Part shown: piece after piece, positions 1 to 8,828 of the stretch | Numbering within the stretch: the first letter of the stretch is position 1 | How the letters are laid out: each line of letters starts with the position of its first letter | Source of the DNA: Ewingella sp963519305 | GTDB taxonomy: Bacteria; Pseudomonadota; Gammaproteobacteria; Enterobacterales; Enterobacteriaceae | Reading direction: 5' to 3' | Assembly (NCBI GenBank): GCA_963519305.1 | Contig: CAUQMS010000020.1 | Coordinates: 1-64,000 of the forward strand | Length of the DNA stretch: 64,000 nt | Notes under the pieces: model-generated | Seen by the model: the letters and a program-made list of their open reading frames with translations, nothing else | Database searches by the model: none | What the model was told of the DNA's origin: nothing | Position numbers and translations under genes: made by a program

Positions 1-21
1 GTAATCCTCTCTCGCCGACCA
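1..21 (+). tRNA. proM: 3' end of tRNA-Pro (UGG type), partial
   Basis: The window opens on the last part of a tRNA. The 3' acceptor arm reads CTCGCCG, then the discriminator A and CCA. The T-stem strand CCTCT precedes it. This matches the 3' end of the enterobacterial tRNA-Pro that closes the argX-hisR-leuT-proM operon, which lies near hemY in E. coli. A strong terminator follows at once. The five visible T-loop bases (GTAAT) do not fit the usual TTCGAAT loop, so the identity is likely but not certain. The anticodon lies outside the window. Confidence 0.7.
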
Positions 22-24
22 ATT

Positions 25-60
25 CGAAGAAAACCTGCTTTCAAAAGCAGGTTTTCTTCG
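25..60 (+). terminator. Rho-independent terminator of the tRNA operon
   Basis: A perfect 17-bp inverted repeat (25-41 and 44-60, two-base apparent loop) lies 4 nt after the tRNA CCA end. The 3' arm contains TTTT followed by CTTCG. The position directly behind a tRNA and the stem length make an intrinsic terminator very likely. Confidence 0.85.
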
Positions 61-558
61 TCTGTAATTTGCCATATGTGCCTTCCTTCCCCTGCTGTTG
101 ATCATAAACGACATTCTGTCTTTTTATTGTCGTTGTACGGTGACACTCATCTGTATGAAAATAAACACATTATCCAACGATTGGTCGGGCTGTCTCTGAG
201 AGGCAACACTAATTGGCGTTAAGTCGTTTTTACGATGTGCTGCTTTGGATGAGCCAGTGATCCCTTGAAATAAAAAAGATTATTATGCATTAAAAATCAG
301 TGAGTTATATGGTTGGCAACTTTCGGGGGCGGAAAAAGCCTCAATGTGGCACGCGTCCTGCAATATTTGATATGTAGATGCTCATTCCACCTCTTATGTT
401 TGCCTTCTGGCTTCATAAACCTGGGAATGATGCAGAGCCAATTTATAGTGCCTATTGTCTATCTGCCCGATAAACACCTCTCATCAGGTATTTATCAACC
501 AGCAGGCAAAACGTTGAGTGAGGCACTCCCCCTGTTGTCCATGACCTGATTGTTTTCG
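61..558. other. Intergenic stretch without a confirmed gene
   Basis: About 500 bases between the tRNA terminator and the next terminator at 559-589. The sequence is AT-rich compared with its neighbours. The only open frame is 313-549, whose start resembles a sugar-kinase motif and which is listed separately as a possible relic. In E. coli the asl genes occupy the comparable place; nothing like them is seen here. Confidence 0.6.
313..549 (+). pseudogene. Possible relic of a PfkB-family sugar kinase (doubtful)
   Basis: A 78-codon open frame begins with residues GGGKSLNVARVL. This resembles the GGKGxNVARVL substrate-binding motif of PfkB-family kinases (1-phosphofructokinase, tagatose-6-phosphate kinase, PfkB). 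Intact members are about 300 residues. The rest of this frame shows no kinase core: neither the GD anion-hole region nor the DTxGAGD motif is present. No convincing ribosome-binding site precedes it, although a terminator stands 10 nt after its stop. It is either a decayed gene fragment or a chance resemblance, and it should not be read as a functional protein. Confidence 0.25.
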
Positions 559-589
559 ACACTTGCTGACCGGCAAGTGTTTTTTTTTT
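559..589 (+). terminator. Rho-independent terminator
   Basis: Stem ACACTTGC (559-566) pairs with GCAAGTGT (573-580) around the loop TGACCG, followed by nine T. It points along the plus strand, away from the tRNA end. Any transcript it stops must come from the apparently empty 61-558 stretch. Confidence 0.85.
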
Positions 590-595
590 GCGCAT

Positions 596-620
596 AAAAA
601 AAGCTCCCGAAGGAGCTTTT
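596..620 (-). terminator. Terminator of the hem operon
   Basis: Read on the minus strand, the stem AAAAGCTCC / GGAGCTTTT with a TTCG tetraloop is followed by a T run (complement of 596-602). It lies 17 nt past the hemY stop codon and closes the hemCDXY transcript. The symmetric A/T flanks may let it work in both directions. Confidence 0.9.
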
Positions 621-637
621 AGACCGCGGGGTTACAC

Positions 638-1834
638 TTACTGCCCTTGCGAATTATTCAGGGTCAGCATTAATCCCTTATGGCGCATCTCTGCGGCCTC
701 GGCAGGTTTGTGCAGCTTATCGAGTGCATCAGCCAGCCATGCATAATCATAGGCATCAGGACGTTGTTTCAGCGCCTCACGGAAAGCCTCAGAGGCTTGC
801 TGCCATTCACCATGCTTCATCAGCAACTGCCCCAAAGTGCTGTTAAGCAGCGGCGTGGCGCCATTCTGCTTTATGATCTGACGTAAAGTCTTCTCCAGCT
901 GTTCCGGATTGCCTGAACGCAACTTTGGCATCATGGCGACCAGACGTTCATCGTACTGGCGTTTCAGCCCGTCGAGGATCACTTCCTGCGCCAGATCCTG
1001 ATCGTTGCATTCAATCAGATGTGCAGCCATCGCGACCTGCAGAGCCACTTCATGACGGGTTTTACGGTTCTGATCTTTCCACCAGCGCTTCAGACCTTCA
1101 CTGCCTTCTTCGGCCATCATCTGGTTCATCATGCCGATATACGCCTGCTCCTGCAGTACACGCAGCTCTTCATCATCGTGAATACCCGCTTTGGACATGG
1201 AGGGCAGGATCTCCAGCAATGAGCCGTAAGCACCGGTACGCAAATAGGCCTGTTCTGCCAGACGCAGGATCTCCGGATGACGCGGTGACTGACCAATCAG
1301 ACGGTCAACACCGTGGCGCGCAGCATGAATTTCGCCCTGCGCCAGCTGAATGCGCACACGGGTGATATCCACCGGCATCTGGTCGGTGTCGGCGATTTCA
1401 GCCGCGCGTTCCAGATACTGATTGGTACGGATATCATCACCGCGTTGCTGAGCGGCTTCGGCGGCGAGCAGATAATTCACCACCGGTTGATCAGCGTGGT
1501 CAGCATTACGCGCCAGCAGTTTTTCCATCTGGCGGTGATCGCCCTCCGCCAGCTTCAGCATTGCAGCCTGGGTCTGTTTACGCGCTTTGGAACTTTTGCG
1601 GCCGGCAAACCAGCCGCGGGTGCGTGCCCCTGTGCGGAAAACGCGGCGCAAGATCCACTCGATAAAAAACAGCACCAGCATCAGTACCACAAACATGATG
1701 GTCAGGCCGGTTACGCTGGTTTCAACGTTGTAATTGTCCGTCTGTATCAGTACATAGCCCTGATGTCCTGCGAGCATCGGCCCGATGACAATCCCGGCAA
1801 TGACAATAATGAATAACACGAAAACCTTGAGCAT
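638..1834 (-). CDS. hemY: HemY, haem-operon inner-membrane TPR protein
   Basis: A 398-residue protein, the last gene of the hemCDXY operon; its start lies 3 nt after the hemX stop. Two N-terminal hydrophobic segments (about residues 3-25 and 42-62) anchor it in the inner membrane. The rest is an alpha-helical repeat region of the tetratricopeptide kind, with visible repeat signatures such as the segment around residues 340-385. This HemY is not the protoporphyrinogen oxidase that carries the same name in Gram-positives. In E. coli it is linked to late haem synthesis or porphyrin handling, but no enzyme activity is proven. Length matches the E. coli protein. Operon position and membrane topology make the call firm. 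Confidence 0.93.
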   Translation of the reverse strand: MLKVFVLFIIVIAGIVIGPMLAGHQGYVLIQTDNYNVETSVTGLTIMFVVLMLVLFFIEWILRRVFRTGARTRGWFAGRKSSKARKQTQAAMLKLAEGDHRQMEKLLARNADHADQPVVNYLLAAEAAQQRGDDIRTNQYLERAAEIADTDQMPVDITRVRIQLAQGEIHAARHGVDRLIGQSPRHPEILRLAEQAYLRTGAYGSLLEILPSMSKAGIHDDEELRVLQEQAYIGMMNQMMAEEGSEGLKRWWKDQNRKTRHEVALQVAMAAHLIECNDQDLAQEVILDGLKRQYDERLVAMMPKLRSGNPEQLEKTLRQIIKQNGATPLLNSTLGQLLMKHGEWQQASEAFREALKQRPDAYDYAWLADALDKLHKPAEAAEMRHKGLMLTLNNSQGQ

Positions 1835-1837
1835 GTG

Positions 1838-2998
1838 TTATTCCCCCTGAGCAGTGGCAGCGGGCTGTTGAAGCAGATTACGTACACGGGTCTGCATCAG
1901 TTTTTCCAGCATAGGCTGACTCTTCAGCTGGTCGGGAACGTCCATCGAAATGGATTGCTGGCTGAGACTGTCCACCTCTTCCAGGAAGGCTTTGGTTGAA
2001 GGGTCGCTGGTATCGAAATAGGCGCGAACCCAGGTCGATACCGATTCGAGAGATTGTTTGTAGATCTCATCCTGATGGCGCGGCACCGCCTGAGCGGCAA
2101 TCAGCAGACGTGAACGGATATTCTCACGCAGATAGACATCCTGATTGGGTGCCAGCAGAGGTTCCGCGCTGCTGTCGCGGCGGCGGACCGTAATGAAATC
2201 TGACATAAAGTTGTGCCAGCTTTTGGTCAGATTCTGACGCCACTCAGTGAGTGAGCCGGACAGGCTGGTGCCGTCATCGTCCATTGGTGCTTCATCGCTG
2301 TCATTGTCGGCCAGGCGCAAGTTATCGACCTGATTAGAGAGCTGATTCACTTTCAGGATAATGCCGTCGAAATCGACCTGCGCGACGGCGGAGAGGCTGG
2401 AGACATCTTCATTGAGCGCGCGGCGTACTTCAATCAGGCTCGGATCATTCATGTCGGCCAGGCTTGCGTCGGCGCTTTTCAGCAGCGCGGCGGCGGTGGT
2501 GACATCCTGATCGCTCCACAGTTTACGACCGGCAAGTTTCACAAGGAAATCGGCCTGAGCCAGCATCCAGGTTTTGGCATCACTGCCGGAGATACTGGCG
2601 ACTTTATCCTGTAATTCGTTCAACTGGCGGCTAAACGACGCCTGCTGACGTTCACCGGCCTGCTGTGCTTTATCCTGCTCGCCGAGCAGCGCGGTAATTT
2701 GCTGTTTGTCCTGCTGCTGGCTTTTTTGTAAGGCAATCAGCTGGTCCTGTAACTCATCGACGGCTGCCGTTTGTCTGAGCGTCTGTTGGTGCCCGTGATA
2801 ATAGAGGCCCGCGCCCAGTGCGATGACCAGCACAATCGCGATGGCACCGAGCACGGGAGCAGTCCGCTGTTTTTTACGCAGCTGATTGATTTGCTCATCT
2901 TGCTGTTTGTCACGTGAATCAACATCTGGCTGTTGGGGGCTCTCAACCGCTGGGGTGATCACATCATCCTGTGCGGAAGGATTTTTTTGTTCCGTCAT
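1838..2998 (-). CDS. hemX: HemX, membrane protein of the haem operon
   Basis: A 386-residue protein between hemD and hemY. It has a charged N-terminal cytoplasmic region (about 1-45), one transmembrane helix (about 47-68), then a long Gln/Lys-rich coiled coil (about 70-135) and a periplasmic domain. It is often annotated as uroporphyrinogen-III C-methyltransferase, but it has none of the CobA/CysG methyltransferase motifs, so that label should not be trusted. Its likely role is structural or regulatory in tetrapyrrole synthesis together with HemY. The acidic Gln/Asp-rich N-terminus and coiled coil are typical of the family. Confidence 0.92.
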   Translation of the reverse strand: MTEQKNPSAQDDVITPAVESPQQPDVDSRDKQQDEQINQLRKKQRTAPVLGAIAIVLVIALGAGLYYHGHQQTLRQTAAVDELQDQLIALQKSQQQDKQQITALLGEQDKAQQAGERQQASFSRQLNELQDKVASISGSDAKTWMLAQADFLVKLAGRKLWSDQDVTTAAALLKSADASLADMNDPSLIEVRRALNEDVSSLSAVAQVDFDGIILKVNQLSNQVDNLRLADNDSDEAPMDDDGTSLSGSLTEWRQNLTKSWHNFMSDFITVRRRDSSAEPLLAPNQDVYLRENIRSRLLIAAQAVPRHQDEIYKQSLESVSTWVRAYFDTSDPSTKAFLEEVDSLSQQSISMDVPDQLKSQPMLEKLMQTRVRNLLQQPAATAQGE

Positions 2999-3020
2999 CT
3001 TGGCACATCCCTTAGTCAGG

Positions 3021-3761
3021 TTATTTTAATGCGCGGATCAGCGCATCATTATCTGCGTTTTCAGCGACCCGGATGTCGCTCCAGCCTAATTGGCGGGCGA
3101 GGGTCGCTAAGCGTTCGCTGACCACTACCAGGCTACAGCGCAGTAACCAGGTGTCACGGTAGTATTCAGGAACTAACGTATGAAGCAGTTGTAGCATTTC
3201 GCCGCTGGTGACGACCAGTGTCGTAATGCCTGCGCGCTGCCAGCTTGAGCTTTGCTCACTGCCGTCATAAAAAATCGGGCTGCGCTGGTAGCATTCGCAA
3301 TAAATGACCTCAACACCGCGTTGGCGAAGCGTTTCGGCCAGCAGTTCCCGGCCGCCATTGCCGCGCAGGATCAGGGCTTTCTTGCCTGCCAGATTTTGTA
3401 AATCCGGCAGTTGTAACAAGGTTTCGCTGGTTTCGCCATCATGAGGATAGACCACAGGAAGACGGCTCATGCGGTGGAAAAGCAGACCCGTTGTGCGGCC
3501 AATCGCATAGTAATGGACGTTTTCAGGCCACTTCTGCTGGGATTGCTGCAACGCCCGATCGGCGTATTTCACCGCGTGCTGAGAGAGAATGAACACCAGA
3601 TCTTGCTGATTTAATGAGGATAGCAGGTTCGGCAGGGTTGCGAGTCCGTCGCCTGGCGCAAAATCTATCAACGGGGAATGATAGGCAACCCGGCCAAGCG
3701 TACGCAGCCGGCTCACCAGCTGCTCGCCAAAAGGAGAAGGGCGGGTTACCAATATCGTCAT
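3021..3761 (-). CDS. hemD: Uroporphyrinogen-III synthase
   Basis: A 246-residue cytoplasmic enzyme that closes and inverts ring D of hydroxymethylbilane to give uroporphyrinogen III, the common precursor of haem, sirohaem and cobalamin. The start TVTRP-like N-terminus (MTILVTRPSPFGEQL) is typical. The family is poorly conserved, but the length equals that of E. coli HemD (246) and the gene overlaps the hemC stop by 4 bp, implying translational coupling. It supplies the second step of a two-enzyme hand-over that stops spontaneous closure to the dead-end isomer I. Confidence 0.94.
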   Translation of the reverse strand: MTILVTRPSPFGEQLVSRLRTLGRVAYHSPLIDFAPGDGLATLPNLLSSLNQQDLVFILSQHAVKYADRALQQSQQKWPENVHYYAIGRTTGLLFHRMSRLPVVYPHDGETSETLLQLPDLQNLAGKKALILRGNGGRELLAETLRQRGVEVIYCECYQRSPIFYDGSEQSSSWQRAGITTLVVTSGEMLQLLHTLVPEYYRDTWLLRCSLVVVSERLATLARQLGWSDIRVAENADNDALIRALK

Positions 3762-4699
3762 CGTGGTGGATTTCCCTGATAAACGTCCTGCAGGATCTCA
3801 CGGGCGCCGTTAGCCAGTAGCTCTTCGGCCAAATCCACACCCAGTCGTTCTGCATCAGCCGTATTGCCGCGACGTTCGCCGCGCACCATCTGGCTGCCAT
3901 CCGGCGCGCCAACCAGTGCGCGTAACCAGATTTGATCGCCATTCACTTCAGCGTAGCTGCCAATCGGTACCTGACAACCCCCTTCAAGGCGCATATTCAT
4001 CGCCCGTTCGGCCAGCACGCGCAACGTGGTTTCACGGTGCGCCAGAGGTGCCAGCAATTCGCGGGTGTAATGATCATCAAGACGGCATTCGATACCAACG
4101 GCGCCCTGTCCAACGGCAGGAAGACACTCTTCCGGCGACAGCGCCACGCGGATGCGGTCTTCCAGGTTCAGACGTTTCAAACCGGCAACCGCCAGAATGA
4201 TGGCGTCATAATCGCCGTTGTCGAGTTTGCCCAGACGGGTCCCGACGTTGCCGCGTAAATCGCGGATCACCAGATCGGGGCGCTGCTCACGCAGCTGACA
4301 CTGGCGGCGCAGACTCGACGTGCCAACAATGCTGCCCGCAGGCAGGGCCGCGAGATTGGCGAAATGGTTGGAGACGAAAGCGTCACGCGGATCATCGCGC
4401 TCGCAAATCGTCACCAGACCCAGCCCTTCGGGGAATTCAACCGGGACATCTTTCATCGAGTGCACGGCGATATCCGCGCGGCCATCCTGCATCGCCAGCT
4501 CGAGTTCTTTGACGAACAGGCCTTTACCGCCGACCTTTGCCAGCGGCGTATCCAGAATGATGTCGCCACGCGTCACCATCGGCACCAGTTCAACCTGCAA
4601 ACCGGGATGAAAAGCCATTAATTGGGTTTGAACATATTGTGCCTGCCACAGCGCCAGAGGGCTCTGTCGGGTAGCAATTCGAATGATTTTGTCTAACAT
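3758..4699 (-). CDS. hemC: Porphobilinogen deaminase (hydroxymethylbilane synthase)
   Basis: A 313-residue enzyme, the same length as E. coli HemC. It links four porphobilinogen units into hydroxymethylbilane. Catalytic Asp84 (in HSMKDVP) and Cys242 (in EGGCQVP), which carries the dipyrromethane cofactor, are both present at the E. coli positions. The arginine-rich substrate-binding segment TSSLRRQ lies at about 127-133. It is the first gene of the hem operon, transcribed away from cyaA across a 306-bp divergent promoter region. Confidence 0.98.
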   Translation of the reverse strand: MLDKIIRIATRQSPLALWQAQYVQTQLMAFHPGLQVELVPMVTRGDIILDTPLAKVGGKGLFVKELELAMQDGRADIAVHSMKDVPVEFPEGLGLVTICERDDPRDAFVSNHFANLAALPAGSIVGTSSLRRQCQLREQRPDLVIRDLRGNVGTRLGKLDNGDYDAIILAVAGLKRLNLEDRIRVALSPEECLPAVGQGAVGIECRLDDHYTRELLAPLAHRETTLRVLAERAMNMRLEGGCQVPIGSYAEVNGDQIWLRALVGAPDGSQMVRGERRGNTADAERLGVDLAEELLANGAREILQDVYQGNPPR

Positions 4700-5005
4700 G
4701 TTTGTTACCGTTTTACTGATTCACTGACCATCCTACCACCGACATAGGAAAGCTGTCAGCGTAAGAAGCCATAGTCAAAGGAGGGGAACGGGCACAAAAG
4801 GAATTTGTTACATCCGTGAGCAGGAAGTAAAATGTAAAGTAGCGGAAGAATAATTGTGGTGCGTTACTTCCTTTACGGTCAATCAGCAAGGTGTTAAATT
4901 GATCACGTTTCCAGCATTTAACCGTCAACTAATTTCCTTTTTACGATAAATGACGGTTTTGGGAACGGGGTTCTTTCTAGACACTGGAAAATCAGGCGAA
5001 CAGTC
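4700..5005. promoter_or_regulatory. Divergent hemC / cyaA promoter region with CRP site
   Basis: This 306-bp region holds the promoters of two opposite operons. A good CRP site is seen at about 4889-4910, with half-sites TGTTA and TCACG separated by 6 bp. It closely resembles the site I remember in the E. coli cyaA P2 promoter, where cAMP-CRP represses cyaA. The region is AT-rich near cyaA. Exact start points cannot be fixed from sequence alone. Confidence 0.7.
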
Positions 5006-7564
5006 TTGTACCTCTATATCGAGACACTGAAGCAGAGATTGGATGCAATAAACCAGTTACGTGTGGATCGCGCTTTAGCGGCCATGGGACCGGCTTTCCA
5101 ACAGGTCTACAGTCTTCTGCCAGTTTTACTACATCACCATCACCCTCTGATGCCTGGATACCTTGACGGCAAGGTTCCGCACGGCGTCTGCATCTTCACG
5201 CCTGATGATACCCAAACCACCTACCTTGCTGATCTCGAAGATAAATGGGGCAGCGCCCTTGAAACCATGGCGAAAGGCGAATTGCCGATCACCGGTGTTT
5301 ACTCGATGGGCAGCACCTCGTCCATCGGCCAGAGCCACACCTCAGATCTGGATATTTGGGTCTGCCATCAGTCCTGGCTCGACAACGAAGAACGCAACCG
5401 CTTACAGCAAAAATGCAGCCTGCTGGAAAAATGGGCCGCCTCGCTGGGCGTGGAAGTCAGCTTCTTCCTGATCGACGAAAACCGCTTCCGCCACAATGAA
5501 AGCGGTAGTCTGGGTGGTGAAGACTGCGGTTCGACGCAGCACATTCTTTTACTCGACGAATTTTACCGTACTGCCGTACGTCTGGCCGGGAAACGTATTC
5601 TGTGGAATATGGTGCCGGGCGAAGAAGAGGGGCATTACGACGAATACGTGCTGTCGCTTTACGCTCAGGGTGCGCTGACGCCAAATGAGTGGCTGGATCT
5701 CGGCGGGCTCAGCACGCTGTCGGCCGAAGAGTATTTCGGTGCCAGCCTGTGGCAGTTGTATAAAAGTATCGATTCGCCTTACAAAGCCGTACTCAAAACC
5801 TTGCTGCTCGAAGCCTATTCGTGGGAATACCCGAATACATCGCTGCTGGCTATGGACATCAAAAAGCGTCTGCATCAGGGTGAAATCGTCTGCTTTGGCC
5901 TCGACTCATATTGCATGATGCTCGAGCGCGTGACCCGTTACCTGACCCAAATTGAAGACACCACGCGTTTGGATCTGGTCCGCCGCTGCTTCTATCTCAA
6001 AGTGTGCGAAAAGCTCTCCCGCGCCCGAGCCTCAGTGGGCTGGCGTCGCGAAATTCTCAGCCAGTTGGTCAGTGAATGGGGCTGGAGCGAAGAGCGTCTG
6101 GCGATTCTCGATAACCGCGCTAACTGGAAAATTGAACGGGTGCGCGAAGCACATAACGAACTGCTTGATGCGATGATGCAGAGTTACCGTAATCTGATTC
6201 GCTTCGCCCGTCGCAATAATTTAAGCGTCAGCGCCAGCCCGCAGGATATAGGCGTGCTGACCCGTAAATTGTACGCTGCTTTCGAAGCGCTGCCGGGAAA
6301 AGTGACGCTGGTGAATCCGCAGATTTCACCCGATTTGTCCGAGAGCGACTTAACCTTTATCCATGTGCCAATTGGCCGCGCCAACCGCACCGGCTGGTAT
6401 CTGTATAACCGGTCGCCGTCGATGGAATCCATCGTCAGCCATCAGCCGCTGGAATATAACCGCTATCTGAATAAGCTGGTGGCCTGGGCCTATTTCAACG
6501 GTCTCCTGACGTCCACCACGCGCCTGCATATTAAAAGCGGCAACCTGTGTGATATCGCCAAACTGCGTGAATTGGTGGCGGATGTGTCGCATCACTTCCC
6601 GCTGCGTCTTGCAGCCCCTACGCCAAAAGCGTTGTACAGCCCGTGTGAAATTCGCCATCTGGCGATCATCGTTAACCTTGAACACGATCCGACCGCGGCT
6701 TTCCGTAATCAGGTGGTGCATTTCGACTTCCGTAAACTCGACGTATTCAGCTTCGGCCAGCAACAGCAATGTCTGGTGGGCAGTATTGACCTGCTCTATC
6801 GCAACTCGTGGAATGAAGTGCGAACCCTGCATTTCAGCGGCGAGCAGGCGGTGCTGGAAGCGCTGAAAACCATTCTGGGCAAAATGCATCAGGATGCGGC
6901 GCCGCCGGAATCGGTGGAAGTGTTCTGCTACAGCCAGCACCTGCGTGGCCTGATCCGTACCCGTATTCAGCAACTGGTCTCGGAGTGCATCGAGCTGCGT
7001 CTGTCGAGTAAACGCCTTGAACCGGGCCGTTTTAAAGCGGTGCGCGTTGCCGGGCAGACCTGGGGATTATTCTTCGAGCGCCTGAGCGTGTCGGTGCAGA
7101 AGCTCGAAAACGCGATTGAATTCTATGGCGCGATCTCCAACAACAAATTGCACGGCTTATCTGTCAAAGTACAAACAGACCAGGCGCATTTACCGGCGGT
7201 GATTGACGGTTATGCCAGTGAGGGGATCATTCAGTTCTTCTTCGAAGAGAGCAGCGATGATGTAGGTTTCAACATCTATATCCTTGATGAAGCCAACCGC
7301 GTTGAGGTTTATCACCACTGCGAAGGCAGTAAAGAAGATCTGGTTCGTGACGTCAGCCGTTTCTACTCCTCTTCACATGACCGCTTTACCTACGGCTCCA
7401 GCTTTATCAATTTCAACCTGCCGCAGTTCTACCAGATTGTGTCACTCGATGGCCGTACTCAGGTGATCCCTTTCCGCAATAATCCGCTCGCGCAACTTTG
7501 TGCCACGGTGGCCGATAATGCAGCAGAAACGGCGAAGGTACAGCAGCGTTTCCAGATACATTAA
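5006..7564 (+). CDS. cyaA: Class I adenylate cyclase
   Basis: An 852-residue enzyme making cAMP from ATP, the partner signal of CRP in carbon catabolite control. The start is a TTG codon giving MYLYIETLKQRL. The same rare start is used in E. coli, where it holds translation low. The N-terminal half is the catalytic domain, with a nucleotidyltransferase-like GSTSS motif followed about 10 residues later by the metal-binding DLDIW pair (around residues 105-120). The C-terminal half is the regulatory region through which phosphorylated EIIA-Glc acts. E. coli CyaA is 848 residues. The frataxin gene cyaY, which usually follows on the opposite strand, is not found. Confidence 0.98.
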   Translation: MYLYIETLKQRLDAINQLRVDRALAAMGPAFQQVYSLLPVLLHHHHPLMPGYLDGKVPHGVCIFTPDDTQTTYLADLEDKWGSALETMAKGELPITGVYSMGSTSSIGQSHTSDLDIWVCHQSWLDNEERNRLQQKCSLLEKWAASLGVEVSFFLIDENRFRHNESGSLGGEDCGSTQHILLLDEFYRTAVRLAGKRILWNMVPGEEEGHYDEYVLSLYAQGALTPNEWLDLGGLSTLSAEEYFGASLWQLYKSIDSPYKAVLKTLLLEAYSWEYPNTSLLAMDIKKRLHQGEIVCFGLDSYCMMLERVTRYLTQIEDTTRLDLVRRCFYLKVCEKLSRARASVGWRREILSQLVSEWGWSEERLAILDNRANWKIERVREAHNELLDAMMQSYRNLIRFARRNNLSVSASPQDIGVLTRKLYAAFEALPGKVTLVNPQISPDLSESDLTFIHVPIGRANRTGWYLYNRSPSMESIVSHQPLEYNRYLNKLVAWAYFNGLLTSTTRLHIKSGNLCDIAKLRELVADVSHHFPLRLAAPTPKALYSPCEIRHLAIIVNLEHDPTAAFRNQVVHFDFRKLDVFSFGQQQQCLVGSIDLLYRNSWNEVRTLHFSGEQAVLEALKTILGKMHQDAAPPESVEVFCYSQHLRGLIRTRIQQLVSECIELRLSSKRLEPGRFKAVRVAGQTWGLFFERLSVSVQKLENAIEFYGAISNNKLHGLSVKVQTDQAHLPAVIDGYASEGIIQFFFEESSDDVGFNIYILDEANRVEVYHHCEGSKEDLVRDVSRFYSSSHDRFTYGSSFINFNLPQFYQIVSLDGRTQVIPFRNNPLAQLCATVADNAAETAKVQQRFQIH

Positions 7565-7697
7565 ACCCGCTCCAGTGGTTTTTTTCCGGCCCTGAATCAC
7601 TAAACCGCACCGTCTGAGATTGTCGATTCCTATTGCTTTTCATGATCCACCTGCGATTATAGAGAGCTTGGTGGCATGAATTACAGGCATTCATAAA

Positions 7698-7901
7698 ATG
7701 AAAAAGGTTTTACTCTGGTCTTTGGCCGCAGCGGTACTCTTTACTCTTTCGGGTTGTGGACTGAAAGGCCCACTCTATTTCCCGCCGGCTGATAAATCGT
7801 CGAAACAAAAAACCAGCCAGACGCCAGGCGTCCCGGGTGATGGATCATCTCAGCAAAATGGCGTGTCACCAGAGAAACTGGGCACCAATTCCAGAGATTA
7901 A
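7698..7901 (+). CDS. lptM: LptM (YifL), small outer-membrane lipoprotein
   Basis: A 67-residue lipoprotein. A signal peptide ends in the lipobox LSGC, with the acylated cysteine at residue 20, followed by the family-typical GLKGPLYFPP. The remainder is a short, Lys/Gln/Ser/Pro-rich, disordered tail. In E. coli, LptM binds the LptDE translocon and helps its oxidative maturation during lipopolysaccharide export. It sits between cyaA and dapF as in other enterics, but with no cyaY in front of it. Confidence 0.93.
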   Translation: MKKVLLWSLAAAVLFTLSGCGLKGPLYFPPADKSSKQKTSQTPGVPGDGSSQQNGVSPEKLGTNSRD

Positions 7902-8003
7902 CTGAGTGACCAGATTGTCCTTCCCGCGTGAATGATGCGGGAACAGACCCTAGTTTACAGGATCATCGCGACTGGATCTGACCAGCGGTAAGCGGAGCAA
8001 AAT

Positions 8004-8828
8004 ATGCAGTTCTCCAAAATGCACGGCCTGGGCAACGACTTTATGGTCGTCGATGCCGTCACTCAAAATGTTTATTTCTCTCCTGAATTGATCCGCCGTC
8101 TGTCTGACCGTAACCGTGGTGTAGGCTTTGACCAGTTGCTGGTTGTGGAACCCCCTTACGATCCAGAACTCGATTTTCACTACCGCATTTTCAACGCTGA
8201 CGGCAGTGAAGTGGCGCAGTGCGGCAACGGTGCCCGCTGTTTTGCCCGTTTTGTTCGAATTAAAGGCTTAACCAATAAACGTGACATTCGCGTCAGTACG
8301 CAAACCGGTCGCATGGTATTAACCGTCACCGAGGACGAACTGGTGCAGGTTAATATGGGCGAGCCCGTTTTCGAACCGCAGCAAGTTCCCTTCCGTGCGC
8401 CTAAACAGGAGAAGACCTACATCCTGCGCGCCGAAGAGCACACTGTATTTTGCGGCGTCGTCTCGATGGGCAATCCGCACTGTGTGTTGCAGGTGGAAGA
8501 TGTGCTCACCGCCAGTGTGGAAGTCCTGGGCCCGATGCTTGAAAGCCACGAGCGTTTCCCTGAGCGTGTGAATGTGGGCTTCATGCAGGTGGTTGACCGT
8601 GAGACGGTGAAACTGCGCGTCTATGAACGCGGCGCAGGTGAAACTCAGGCCTGCGGAAGCGGCGCCTGTGCGGCCGTTGCGGTCGGGATTTTGCAAGGTT
8701 TACTTGCTGAAGACGTCCTGGTGGAGTTGCCGGGAGGCAACCTCGAGATTAGCTGGAAAGGACCGGGTCATCCGCTGTATATGACCGGCCCTGCCACTCA
8801 CGTATATGACGGATTTATTCATCTATGA
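8004..8828 (+). CDS. dapF: Diaminopimelate epimerase
   Basis: A 274-residue enzyme that turns LL- into meso-diaminopimelate for peptidoglycan and lysine. The two catalytic cysteines that act as acid and base are present: Cys73 in AQCGNGARC and Cys217 in ACGSGAC. Length and residue numbers equal those of E. coli. Its last codons overlap the next gene by 4 bp, the first of a chain of coupled genes that runs through DUF484, xerC and yigB. Confidence 0.98.
   Translation: MQFSKMHGLGNDFMVVDAVTQNVYFSPELIRRLSDRNRGVGFDQLLVVEPPYDPELDFHYRIFNADGSEVAQCGNGARCFARFVRIKGLTNKRDIRVSTQTGRMVLTVTEDELVQVNMGEPVFEPQQVPFRAPKQEKTYILRAEEHTVFCGVVSMGNPHCVLQVEDVLTASVEVLGPMLESHERFPERVNVGFMQVVDRETVKLRVYERGAGETQACGSGACAAVAVGILQGLLAEDVLVELPGGNLEISWKGPGHPLYMTGPATHVYDGFIHL

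Noticed and set aside
1838..2998. Annotation of hemX as a methyltransferase
   Set aside because: No SAM-binding motif is present; the protein has a membrane helix, a coiled coil and a periplasmic domain.
6350..6973. A 207-codon frame opposite cyaA
   Set aside because: Antisense to the conserved cyaA catalytic and linker region; composition is that of a shadow frame.
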